Origin: Smittium mucronatum
Taxonomy: Eukaryota; Kickxellomycota; Harpellomycetes; Harpellales; Legeriomycetaceae
Direction: 5' to 3'
NCBI GenBank assembly: GCA_001953115.1
Contig: LSSL01000486.1
Location: forward strand, 1 to 40,835
DNA length: 40,835 nucleotides
In this document: positions 10,944-23,926 of the stretch, piece after piece
Layout of the letters: each line of letters starts with the position of its first letter
How positions within the stretch are numbered: the first letter of the stretch is position 1
Program-made: the position numbers and the translations under genes
The notes under the pieces: model-generated
What the model saw: only the letters and a program-made list of their open reading frames with translations
What the model was told of the DNA's origin: nothing
Database searches by the model: none

Positions 10944-13900
10944 TTATTCATCAAAAAGCGATTGGTATATTCTCCTAGATATCATTCGAGAGCTATGTGC
11001 GTTCAGACTTTCTATTTCGTTGGATGCTACTATTCCCTTTGAGTTACGGATTTCATTATTACTTGAAACTGGAAACTCCAATTCGCTGAACACTTCTTCG
11101 GGATAAACAAACCACCTAGATGTTCTTTCCATACCTTCTGCTGCATCATCGTTTTGGTGGATGGAGTCATCAAAGGACTTGATCTGAATACCTCTATTTT
11201 TTGGTATTGGTGAAGGAGGTTTGCATCCGCTACTTTCATGTAATGAAGTTTGGCCTTTAAGTAAATCAATGAATGTATCAGACTTCAAGGTTTGAGCAAA
11301 AGATTTCGATTCCAAAACAAAATGTTCTTTAGTATCGTTTATAGAAGGACAATTGCCAGAGTTCACCAAAATTTTCCCATAATGTTTTACATAAAGATCA
11401 AAGTTAATATCCATAAACCTATTCCATAGGCTTTTTTTGTTATCACAAAGGTCTATATATCGCTTATAATACTTTTTAAAAGGATTGGCAGCAGGATTAA
11501 ATATTGAGATGGTATTATCAATTCCTGAAACTGCCAGAGTCGTCATCCCAGGGCCTGGTTCGACCACATTAACAATTTCAGAATCCCCCTTCAATATCGA
11601 TACTAGATTTTGGGTTTCTTTTTCCCAGATGAAAAGATTGCCATCATCAGACCCACTAACAACATATTTATCACCGTAACCGTAAAAGTTCACATCCTTC
11701 AAGGTATTAACATTACAAGCTCCTTTAAACTGCCCTATAGAGTTGATTTTTTCAACATCACTCTCGCAACTAGATTGTGTTTTAACCTCCTGTTCTTCGA
11801 AATCGAAAAAATCGCAATCCTCTGTATCCAAAACATCGCTCCAGCTATTTGAAGACGAATCATCATCTTGGATGGAATTTATGGTTTTTCTTTTATTTTT
11901 TTGGGATGAGGCTGTAAGAGAAATATGATTAAATGTCAAGCCATTAACTTGGGGGGCTTCGCTTAAATCGTCGAAGCAAATAGATTTGGATGACAGTGAG
12001 TTCGAATCGCAGTCGGGTTTATTGCTAATATCCACTTCCCACTGAGGGAGCTTGGAGATTAAATCAACAAATTCCAATTTATTATTATTTGGGTCTTGAT
12101 CAGTATTATGAAAAATATGTTTAATATCCCCTTGAAAATCATGACTAAGAAACTTATCAAGCATGTTTGATAGTTTGTCAAAAGAAATTTTTAAACCATA
12201 ATCAGAGCCTCCATAGGAATCGGATACCGATAAATTATTTTTCAAATCACCAAATAACGCAGTTATATGAACGTTAAAGCAATTCAATGTTGAATAGATA
12301 AACCCGTGGTTTTGATAAAACGAATGGGACGGATCTAATTGTAAATACTTATTCGAGAATTCTGTAAACAACTCTTCAATCTCTTTAAAAACTAAATGAA
12401 TCTTACAACTGGCACCACCTACCTCAGATTCTCGCATCAAATTTACAGATGGCAAATTGTTGTGGTCTAGTTCGAATAGATCATAAATTTCAAAGTAAAC
12501 TTTCATGAGTTTGTACAATATTGAAGAAATTATTAAAGTTAGACAATTTATTATTAGCTTAATGTTGCAAGAATTTAAACCGTAGCCTCTCGTGGAATTG
12601 GAAAGAGACAATGAAAGATATGAACCGATTGATTCGAGAAAGCTCTGTAAACATTGTTTACTTTTAGAGTATATAGCCAAGTTTTCTGCAGAGTTATAGT
12701 TATTAGTTGGTGAGATGCTGTAAAAAAAAGCGCTTTTTGATTGGAATTTAAATTGACTGAAAATATAGGGCAGTAACGTAGACCAAACTTTGTCTGATTC
12801 TGACAAGTAGCATGCAACTAAATTAGAAAGAAGGATAGAACTAGTAGATTTTAAATTGCTTTTACAATTAGAACAAAAATTTTCGGGATCGCAATATACT
12901 CCAGAAGTTTGGATATCAGATCTGTTTTGAAGAATAGCTGTCGATAATGATTGAATTGCTAGAGGATAATTTTTTAAGCCATACGCTTTTGAAGCTTCGT
13001 CAACTAACATTTTCATGTAAGTGTGATTAAGACCATCAACATTTTTTTTTATAGTTTGGGGAGCTGGTCCCGAGGTTTTTTGTAAGTTCGGCGTATTTGA
13101 TATCCCAAAAGAACTTTTTTGATTATCAATGTAAATATCTCTCTTAATTTTTTTTGTCGGGATTGAAGGATTGGCTGATGAATCAGAGCTTTGACTATAA
13201 TTACAATTTTTAAAGGTATTTTTATGGATTTCAGGCTGGCAATTACCATAAAATGAGTGTTTACGCAGTGGACTGGATAAACTATCAGATTCCAAGTCGA
13301 CTCTTTTTGAATTCCGAATATCAAACAGATAAATATTATCGGAACCCCAACTACCTAGTAACTCATATCCATTTGAATTTGCGAACTTAACGCAAGTAAC
13401 ATAGGTATCAGAGTTATCATTTTGATATGGACTTGTGCTAGCACTACTTGGGCGAGATGAATCCGAGTTAGCAAACCCATCGCCAAAAAACGAAGAATAG
13501 GAGGAGTCGCTAAAGTTTTCACTACGGAAAAAATCATTGGAATATACTTCCTGTTGATCCAGAATCACTCTTTCAATTTCCCAATCATTCATAGATGGGC
13601 TCGAGGGAAAATTATCAGCTAGATCATTTCTGAGTGAGCTCGGTATATTTTCTGAGGAGCTAGAAATGCTGCTAGACTGGAACCTTTCAAAGATCGAATC
13701 GCAAATGGAAGAACTTTGAAAGACCGATAAAGAATCAGGAGAAAAGCGGGCTACACAAGAAGATTTTTTAGAACTTTCCAATCTGGAAGAGGGAAAAATC
13801 ATCCTGCGATCGTGTAAGTATATTGAGTCAGAAGAGCCAGCAATAGCGAAGTAATGTGGATAGAATTTATTTATTGAAATTGAATATAGGTCTATTGAAT

Positions 13901-14736
13901 AAGAGCTGTAGTCAACTAATAGGTTATAGGGACACATTTTATAGGCTCCAAAAAGAGAGTTTCTAGAATTGCAGGAATGCGGTAACCTTGAATCAAACTC
14001 TCTTACAGTTCCATCTTGACAACAAGTAAGAAATATGTGGGGAGCTTGAGGAACGGGGCATATATGCTTAACTGAATTTTCGAAACAAGAATAATCACGT
14101 TCTATGCATTTATTCCAGTGAATAGTTATTGGTGCTTTTGAGCTTTTTGAAGTTTTGACAAGATTTAAAATTCTGTTAAAATTGAACACTTTGACTTTTT
14201 CATCGTAGCCCCCAGTTACGATTTTTGGATCATCAGGTTCGTCGACGAGGTTTACACAAAAGATGTTTGCGATGTGACCTGTTTTATAGTAGAATTGGAG
14301 TTTAAAATAAAATAAAACAAAGGCAGAAAAAATGGATAAATAAAAGTAATTACCCGTTGAAAGAATACAAATAATTTTATAATCGTTTTGGACGTCCCAA
14401 ATTATAACCTTTCCATCATCGGAGCCAGATAGGAGAAAAGACCCATCCTTAGACCAACTATAATGCAACAAAGATAAAAAAGTCAAAGCTTAAACTTAAT
14501 GAAACAGAAAAAAAACTATAGGCAAGTGGAAGGAGGTGGAAAAGGGTATACTTAAATATGTTAAAAACTATTTACCACAGAGAATTCACGCATCCTCTAT
14601 GACCTCCGAGATTTTTGTATAATTTTAATCTTTTAGTGAAATCACTAGAGGTAGTAGCAAATTTGGACAAATCGGAACCGGAGCAGAAAGAAGAGAGGTC
14701 TGGTATAATCCTATTAAATCTTATAGCTCTGTTCAT
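10944..14736 (-). CDS. WDTC1/DCAF-type WD40-TPR protein (probable CUL4-DDB1 receptor), 3 exons
   Basis: This is probably a substrate receptor of CUL4-DDB1 ubiquitin ligases, related to WDTC1 (DCAF9, fly adipose). Exons on the minus strand are 14736-14576, 14457-14354 and 14278-10944, giving 1199 residues. The exon 1-2 junction recreates GGHRGCVNSLCWSKDGS and then SGSDDGKVIIWDV, the first WD blade (about 46-77). GHIANIF starts blade 2 at residue 89. Blades ending in EFDSR (about 182-186) and LHDRR (about 243-247) carry the D-x-R seen in DDB1-binding WD proteins. Another blade lies at 381-410. A TPR-like helix pair is at about 506-540, and two C-terminal blades (944-1024) contain VVSGSDDGNLFIW and AVSGIDNTISIF. 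Ser/Asp-rich stretches at about 265-380 and 410-500, and a long helical insert, make it much larger than animal WDTC1 (roughly 680 residues). The family is clear; the exact orthologue among DCAFs is less so. Confidence 0.86.
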
Positions 14737-17700
14737 ATCATATAATTAAGGGCATTTAGCTAGATTTCTGCAGTTTTTTTTTTTTTTGAGATCGAATCCC
14801 AATTGCACATTGAATAAGGGCTGTTAATAATTCTAACAGTTTATGTCGAAATAAACTAAACTTATTTTTCCAAAGATTTTTGGCTAATTTTAGTTCAAAC
14901 TTATTTAGCCTCGATTTGATAATAGTCATTACATATGGCTACATATAGCGGGACGCCGACCAATACATGAGTATTTTTAATATTAATATTTTTGTGTTTA
15001 TTTCTACTAACTCTTATTTGCTAGCAACTAATGATTCAAGACCTAAAAAAGGATATTCGCTATAAAGAATTTCAGGGAAATAGAAATCGAATAGCCCTTT
15101 TTAGACCTAGATTTATCGATGCTTTCGGGTCGGAAATATGAGCACTTTTAGTCGTGGATAAAATCCCTGGAATATAAAAAAAACTTTAGTGGTAGCCAAT
15201 AAATTCCTTGATATTAAATATGAAAAACTAACATTTGTGAATAATAGCAGTCAGTATGAAAGATTGAGATTTTTCCATCTTCAGAGCTTTGGCCAATCAG
15301 TTTATGTACATCAAGCATTTACCTAAAAACAAGAATTAGAAAATATAAATCCGAAAAAACGGTTGAAGTCCTGAAAATTTACATGAAAACCTGAAGTATT
15401 ATAAGTAGGAAACTAATATGGTTTGGAAAAATCCGATATATCAAAAAGTTTGTCCCTTAAAATCTGATAAATAGTCTAGCCAAAATCCGAATTTTATAAA
15501 TTTCGCATTATTATTATCCTGAATCATCTTTATCTATAATTTAAAAATCGATAGATTAGTGGAATTTAAAACTACATCTATTACCAAAACGGAGAAAAAT
15601 GTATAATAACAATGACAACCGAGGCTTTTCAATAGAATAAAAGCCAAAACTGTATAAATAACCCAAATTAAGCGAAAAAGTCAAAAAACTTTCAAAGAAG
15701 TATATCCCGTGATAATAATTGGCAGTAAATCGGTCTATTCAATAAACATTTCAATGCGAGTTTATTATGGGCTAAACGATTAGGTTGATAAATTCGCATG
15801 CTTTCCAAAGAAAGAACCCAATTTCAGATATATATAAGATTTTTCTTCCAAAAGAATTTAATCCAAAACGTGTCATATTTATCGATTTTCAAAGCTTCAT
15901 AAAATTATGCACGTTTAATATCTATATGGTCATTTCGAATCAAGATAATACTTTTTTTTCAAATTAATAATGTTGTAATATCAAGCATAAAAACTCGAAT
16001 TTAAAACCCAACCATAAAGATATTTTTTTGCACATATTTCCAAAAAAATACACATTATTGTGTGTTGAATACTTGGTATAGGCAAGTGTAACTGTGTTTT
16101 ATGAGTGGGCTTGAGTATTAATGAATTAATTTTTGCAAAGGATATCCAAATATAACCAATATTTTATTCTATAAATTTTAATTTTGAGCTCATTTATTCA
16201 ATATTTCAAAAAACGTATTCTCTTTAAATTATATTGCAATATATAGCCGCTTACTTTTAGCAGAAAAATGCCCTAATATTTTTTTTCTATAAGTAATATA
16301 GTCTAGCTGGACTCAAAAATTCACTTCATTACACTGAAAGTTTAATATTTGATATGATTGCCCAAAAAGTGAAGTAAGCGTTAATTTTTTCTAAAGTAAG
16401 GCTTACAATTTAATAAAAAAAAGTTTTGATTGGAATATTCACATGTATTTGAAAATAGCCCCTGTTTTAAAATAAACTCAAATTTTTTAAATCTAACATA
16501 GACCCACTTTAAAAAATTTATCTGATGTAAACCCTTAAAGTCGATCATTTTCGAAGATGGTTTTTTTTTTTTGAAAAAGATGAAAAAAATTCTGTTAATT
16601 TGGATCAATCATATAATTTTATTCTTTATTACACTGAAAATTCTTCAATCTCGTTCCTAGCTACTATTTTAATGCTTTTATTGGAAGAGAAAATGTATTT
16701 ATATGTTTTTGAAAAAAAATATCTACCTTTGATTTTTTTAGTTCTATACACTTCATAGAATTTGGTCTTTCTCGATGGATATTTGCTTTATTTTATGAAT
16801 TATAATTTAATCTCATGATATTTAAATCGATTTCGAAAATATTTAATGGTTTATTTTATGTTTATACTCAGTATAATTCTTTTCAAAAAATGTATTAAAT
16901 TTTAAAAATCGATTTGAAATTAATTAAAAAATACACTATTGAAATTGCTGATATTTTATTTAAATGACCTGAATTTTTCGTTATGGGGCACTTTTTTAAG
17001 TCCAATTATCTCAGTGGTGACATTTATTGATAAAAAAATATATCAAAAAATATTATAAAAGTGTATTAATAATAATAGCTATTATTTTTTTGTCTTAATG
17101 TTTCCGGATTTCAAAAATTAATTCAAAATCTAAAATTGGCTTTTTTTAATATGCATTTTTATATGTTAAATGATCTATTAAAAGATTTCTCGAATAAGAT
17201 ATGGGATAAATTTATAAACCTAATTAAAATATTTAGGTTTTTTTGTTTAATAAATCATCGGGGCTTTAAATGATATTCTAAATATAATTTAAAACTCTGA
17301 AAATTTCTAATATTTTTTTGACTCAAGTTAAAAAATTTAAATCTTTTTTCATATAAATAAATTTTCATATAATTTTTTTGATTCCTATCCATGCCTAAAA
17401 TTTATTGGGCTCAAGTTTAAGGCTGCATTCAAGTAAAAAAAATCAAAATTTTCGGACTATTTACCGTGAAAAAAAAAAACTTGGTATACATTTAGGTAAT
17501 AAATAGTTTTTTTTGAATAATTATTAATTTTTTTACTTGATCAAATCCGGTTTAATTTCAAATATCGAATATAATTCTAAAATTAAAATAACCACAAAAA
17601 CCCTAAGATTATCTATCATACATATTTTTTTGAAAAGATATTTTTTGATCTTATTTATTATTATCAATCAAATAAGAAAATATTTCGCCTATTTGAAAAA

Positions 17701-19121
17701 AAATTGTCAAATATTTGTAGCTATATACGACTAATAAATCGACTTAAGTTTAAAGAAATTTGGCAGAATATATTAGAATCGCTTTTTTTTGGGAAATATA
17801 TTAAAATGTGATGTTTCATAATCTTGGCTCGGTTTATAATAATGTTCTAAAATATGCACATTTTCGTTTTTTTTTCATATTTCCCACCATGTATATTTTC
17901 GTGATTTCTGGTTATCCTTAAACATACAATGTAGTGGATGTATTTTTAATTTCTAATTTTCTCTCCCATGTATCAAAAAAAAATATTAGCATATTTTAAA
18001 TAAGTAATGATATGAATTTAGAATTCATATTTAGAGATTTTCTGAAAATTTTCCAACTTTTTATACTATCTTGACCTCAGAAAATTTAAATATGTCTTTG
18101 TTTATTATTTATCTAGAGTAAAGCAGATAGGTTTTTTATGTTTAATAATTTAGTCATATGGAGAAAATATATCTCATTTAGAACCAATATATATATATAG
18201 ATAAAAGAGCAAAAAAAAAATAACTCCCTACGTAACTACTATCCATAGAATATCTTTTACTAAAATATGTCAATTTTATTTATCTAAGAAAATCTAGATA
18301 CAAACGTTCATTAATTCTAGATTTAATAAGTATTTTCTGAATAATTAAAAAAATATACACTCTTTCCCTGCCATTAATAATAGATGATATTTAAGCTATT
18401 ATTAAAAAACTCGATTTTATAAATCATGTTTTTCATTATGTGTTTATTTGTTATAACCTAAAACAAATCTATGAAAATTTCAAGCCATAAAAATTATCAT
18501 AAAATCAATTTGATATTCATCGAAATTTTGAAGGAAAATATAATATTTTTTTAAAATATCTAAAATCATCGTTTTTTTTTTAAATAGCCTCATAAGTTTT
18601 ATATAAACCCTTTATTAAAAAAGATTATTTCTATAGGCCTTTTTTTTAGCATGAAAAATGAATCACGTAAATTTTTAATTCATATATAGATATATTGTAC
18701 TAGTAAAAATCCAATCATTTTTCAAAATATGATTTTTTATTGGTAAATCGTTTTTATCCTATTATCTTAATTTTTTTATCTATTTTATAGTTAAATTTTT
18801 GAATAAAATGATATTTATTTATAATTAGATATTAAATATACTCTGGTTAAATAAAAGACCTAGAACTAATAATATTTCAATTCTCATATCATCTCTAAAA
18901 TTTTTAGACCTTTTCTAATATTAGGAGTATATATCCATTTTTTTGTGCTATTCTGATAGATCAAACATGCATATTAGTCATTTTTATCTATTATAACAGC
19001 TAAAACCCATAATAAGAAATAGAATTTGAGTTTTTAATTATGAATAATCTTGTTCATATTTTTTTTCAAGCAATATTTGATTTTTATTTGCTAACTTTAA
19101 TAATTTGTATATTTTTATGTT

Positions 19122-19142
19122 GGAGGGAGGAGGGTGGGTTGG
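19122..19142 (+). other. G-quadruplex-like G-rich tract
   Basis: A purine-rich block reads GGAGGGAGGAGGGTGGGTTGG and contains three GGG runs and three GG runs within 21 bases. It can form at least a two-tier quadruplex and stands out sharply from the AT-rich surroundings. No gene lies nearby. Confidence 0.5.
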
Positions 19143-19626
19143 CTCAGGAAAAATTATATTATATATTAATAATTTATCATTTTTGAACAAAAATTACAAT
19201 TAGATCGGCAGTAATTGGGGATGAATAATTCAAAAACATTTTTTTCAAAAAAAAAACCACCTGAAAATAAATTTTTATATAAATTCTTTTTTATTTGACT
19301 AACTTTATATATTTAAAATAAATTTCATTAATATTTATCATTAATTTTAATTTTCGAATGATTTTTTTCACGTTGAATTTTGAAATTTTAATTTTCACGA
19401 GATTAATTAAGTTTTCTTTTTTACTCTAAATATTATTGATTTTATTTAAAATCTCTTAAAAACTATCATGATTATATTTCCATTATGATTAAATGTTTTT
19501 TATCTGTTAAAAACGCAGCTAGTTCTATCTCTCAAAGGCTTTTTTGAGTAATAGTTTAGAATTATTTAAGATTTTTTGATAGAAAATATATTAATTAATC
19601 TGCAAAGAATATATCAATTAATTTAA

Positions 19627-19655
19627 TATAAATATAAATATAAATATAATATATT
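19627..19655. repeat. (ATAAAT)n AT-rich tandem repeat
   Basis: About four copies of a six-base ATAAAT unit run into further AT repeats. This is a simple low-complexity repeat in the gene desert. Confidence 0.7.
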
Positions 19656-20226
19656 TTAAAATTCATTATAAATATTAAGCCGTGGATACAGTATTTCTTG
19701 TACCTTCAAATGTCAAAATACATGTTTTTTTACAAAAATGGTTTTTTTATTGAAAATTTCAAAAGCTTACCTAAAAAAATTATTATGTTAAAAAAAAATG
19801 CTAATTTATGTAGATTCTATGTATTTTGCAATAAAAAATTGATCTCTTATTTTATTCTGTTTAAATATTAAAAATCGATTAAATATCAAACCAATAATTA
19901 TTTAATAAAACCATTACAAGCATTTTTTACGGGAGATTTATTTTAAAGTTAATAAAAAGTTTTTAAAAAAATTAAAAAAAGTGGTAATTTTTCAATAAAA
20001 TTTGACCCAACACCTCTCTGCCGCTCTACCAGCTTCATATCTCAAGGGCTTTAGTCCAATGGGCTATACTAAGTAGATGAAAAAGTTTTATATAAAAATA
20101 TTCTTGCGAAGTATCTGGATAGTTTTTTTTTTTTTGTGATTTATATCGGAAATAATTGCAGAAGGAGAAAAAGTTTCCCATATTTATAAACCTTTATTTT
20201 TGTTTATTTTTATTAATATTAAAAGG

Positions 20227-20251
20227 AAAATCATTTTATTTAAATGATTTT
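20227..20251. repeat. Short inverted repeat (10-base arms, 5-base loop)
   Basis: AAAATCATTT is followed by a five-base loop and then its exact complement AAATGATTTT. No gene ends here. Such hairpins arise easily by chance in AT-rich DNA. Confidence 0.6.
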
Positions 20252-22362
20252 TTGGTTTTTATGAAATCCAACATATCTGTATAAGCTTTATTCTGACGAG
20301 TTAAAGCTTCGAATTTTGTTTTATTTTCTATCGAACCTCTAAATTTGTTATAAATTATTTTAAATGCCCCATACCTCTTTAAGTGGTAATAAACTATAAC
20401 TAATTCATTATAAATAGCTCGGATATGATTATATCGGATATGGATATATAATAATTTTACCGAATAATAATTCGATTTATATAAAAAGCTAAAAATACTC
20501 CGGATTGAGAATGATATTCCTAGTTTATTGAACTTTCACTTTCATTTTTAATTATCTGGATCTTTTTCAAAACTCGAAATAGTATTTACCAGTCACAATG
20601 AGCTATTTATTAAAAATAGATTTATCAGTATATTTATATCTTTATGGTTCATGTCCAAAAGTTACATTTATGATTTTCTTCTTTTCTACAAAGTGCATAT
20701 ATTTTAGATTTATCAGTCTAATACGATTATAATTCCACTTTTCTCATATTTTACTGACTTTAAATATTCAATTTCCCAATATTTTTAAACTTTATCACTA
20801 GAAAATATTAACATATAGAAATAAAAAACATTTCCAGTTTTTTTTATAACTTTACAATATATTATAAGTGTATTAATTTAATTAAAATAAGAAATTGAAC
20901 CTCTTTATTTTAGAATATTTCATAGTGGTAAACGAAAATTTATAAAAATTTAAAATTAGTATTTCCAAATTTTCAATTATAAGGTCATATTACATATTAT
21001 TTTTAAATATTGACAGTTTTTATTTATTTAAATGGATTTATAATTAATTAAATTATCAATTTTTAATTTTATAAGGATCACAGATTTTTCTTCTTTTAAT
21101 TTTATTTTTATAAGGGGTTTTCGGAAATCCGAACAAACCTACTTAATGTAAAAATTACACAAAAAGCAATATGGTCTTTATTTATTGAAACTTAACTTTG
21201 AATATTAGGTTTAAATAGTAAATATAATATTAAAAATTCATTTGAAAAAATGGGAGTAATTAACTCATTTGGATCATAATACTTGTAATAGTGCTTATAT
21301 CTTTCATTTTTTTATTTTCTATTGGTCAAATATTTTTTATTTAACTCTAGAAAAAGCCCTTTTAATTAGCTTGATTTATTTTGGTTTTTTATTCGTATTT
21401 AATGGGTGTGATCAAATATTTACCAAAATTCAACCTAAAATCCAACATAAATTTTATAACCGAACATTTTTTCTATAAAACCGAGAAGAGAATTACTAAA
21501 ATACTAAATAATCACAAACCATAATAAATTACTAATGGTTAATAGAGCCTCATAACGGATTGTCAGAGTTAGATAGAAATTTTTTTCACTAATGTTCTCA
21601 ATATTATTTTATCGGCTTTTGTTGGATATTAAACTAAAATTTGAATTCTTTTTCAAAAAAAAAATTATTCATTATATTTCTCCAAATACCCTTTTTAAAA
21701 AAATGATATATTAATATATATCTATTTATTTTATATTCATTATTAAGCTTTGGATACATTATGATTAGATATGTATAAAATTATTTATTTCCCGAAAATT
21801 ATTTAAAAATTGTGGACTTTTTATTTGAAAACCCCCCAATAAACACTGTGCACATTTAAATAATAAAAATGTAGATTAAATAGGCTTTAATAGGCTTTTA
21901 TAACTCTATAATATCAAAAATTGAAAATTATATCATAGATTATTTAAATAATAAATTTACTGATTTTAATTGAAGATTATTTTTTTAAATATTTAATACA
22001 GAATAATGGTTAGTTTTATTGAAAAAAAACCTTTGAAAAAATATAATAATGATGAAAATTTTATAAAATTTTGACTTTTTTGCTTGAGAAATTCTTGTCA
22101 ATATTTATTATTTATTTGGAGATAAACATCCCCAAAATACTGAAATTAATTAAATTAAAAAACCGTATACCTGATATTTTTTCATTATTTAAAATAAAAA
22201 TTAATTTTAGATTTTTTGTACACTATTCTCATAATATCCATTATAAAAAATTTAAACTTATTGGAGTATTAATAGATATTTTTTTTTGTTTACAAGTATT
22301 AATACACGAAAATACGCATTTTTAAACAAAATTAGGCAATAGTGCACAAAATATGCACCCAC

Positions 22363-22380
22363 ATATATATATATATATAT
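22363..22380. repeat. (AT)9 microsatellite
   Basis: Nine uninterrupted AT units lie in noncoding sequence. Confidence 0.9.
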
Positions 22381-23245
22381 TGGAAAATAAAACCCCTTAA
22401 ATATTCCATATTAATGCAGAAAACGTAAAAAAAATCATTTGAAGGTTTTATTTGATATAATAATTTCTATAGTTATAAATTATTCCAACATTACTAAATT
22501 TGGGTTTCTCTTAATACAGGGTATTTGCTATAAATTACTATTGATTTCTAATTAGTAAACTTTGTAGGTTTAATTTAATTGCATTTATCTAATATAAAAT
22601 TCCAGTTGCATATGAAGTGGTTATAATTGGTAATACGGTTGCAAAATTTTTTTGGTGAATAAAGGTTATGAAATTTATTCGATAAAAATTTAAATAAGCA
22701 CAAGTAACAGTATTTAATTTTGATTTAGCCTATGGTTTTTAAAGATAAAAAAATCTGGTCCCAAAAATAATCTGCTATATAATTTATTAAAAACTCTATC
22801 AAATAAAAAGAGTGCTTGTAATTTTTGTATGAATACGGAGTATTTAAGAAGTTTTATTTACCAAATAAGAAATTTTTGTTGAGCGCATATTTTGTGCAAA
22901 AACACATATTTTTCTGTATAAATACTTTTAATAATAAAAACAATTATTATTTTCATTATTTATTGATAATGAAATTATACCAAAAAGTTAGTACAATAAT
23001 CTATAAATAATATGATGAATCCAAAATACTTTATAGATATAAAAAAATACAAAAAATACTTTTCTTTATTACAAGAATATTTTTTAAGTGAAATATTAAC
23101 CAATATTAAAAGTATATTAAAAGAAGCTATAAAAGGTAAATTAAAGTTAATAATCCGAAATATGCTAATTTTTTAAAACTTTATTCGAATTTAAAATTTT
23201 TATTTTAGTGATTTTGAAATTTTTTAAAATAAATCTCCCGTGCAT

Positions 23246-23273
23246 ATATCTGTTTATTAATATAAACAGATAT
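23246..23273. repeat. Inverted repeat (12-base arms, 4-base loop)
   Basis: ATATCTGTTTAT and its exact complement ATAAACAGATAT flank a TAAT loop. The arms are perfect and include CTG/CAG, so this is slightly less trivial than a pure AT palindrome. There is no neighbouring gene for which it could be a terminator. Confidence 0.7.
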
Positions 23274-23891
23274 TATTTTAATAAAGTTTTTTTTTATGAT
23301 TAAACTTATAGCAATATTTTTCATATGTTATTTAGTGAATAAATTCGTTTCTTTGGTAAGGAAAATATCTTTTCAAAATATCTTAAAGTGTTAAATAGTT
23401 TTAGATAAAGTTTTATTTAGCAATTTACTAATTTAAAAAGTTATATAAAATTAAAAGATATATATAATTATAATAGGCAATTATAAAGAAATCATTTCTT
23501 AAATTGAATCCGCTAAGTAAATAATAAATTTCATTCTTATAATTTTCGAAAAATTTCCAGATTGTTACTATAATATAATATAATATAATCTCATCAAACA
23601 TAACATATTTTGAGATAAATATGAAGATATAAAAATTATATTTGTTTAATTTTTGATATTATTTTTGCAAAAAACATCAATAAATTTTTATATTATATAA
23701 TTTTCGGTTTATTTATTAAGTTCAAACATTTAAATAACAGAATATAATCATAATTATACAAAATTTAAATGAAATAGTAGGCATAAATTTATCGTATTAA
23801 TATTACATTTACATATTCAAGTACATTGATATGAAAAATGCCCAAAGATATTCCAATGCCATGAGATAATATCGAGCTAATATGATTATAA

Positions 23892-23926
23892 ATAGATAGA
23901 TAGATGGATAGATAGATGGATAGATA
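23892..23926. repeat. GATA/GATG microsatellite
   Basis: Repeated ATAG units are interrupted regularly by ATGG, giving a compound tetranucleotide repeat of about eight units. It is noncoding. Confidence 0.85.

Noticed and set aside
12575..13537. Several alternative minus-strand frames inside the WDTC1-like gene
   Set aside because: They lie in other frames of a long coding exon and show no family motifs.
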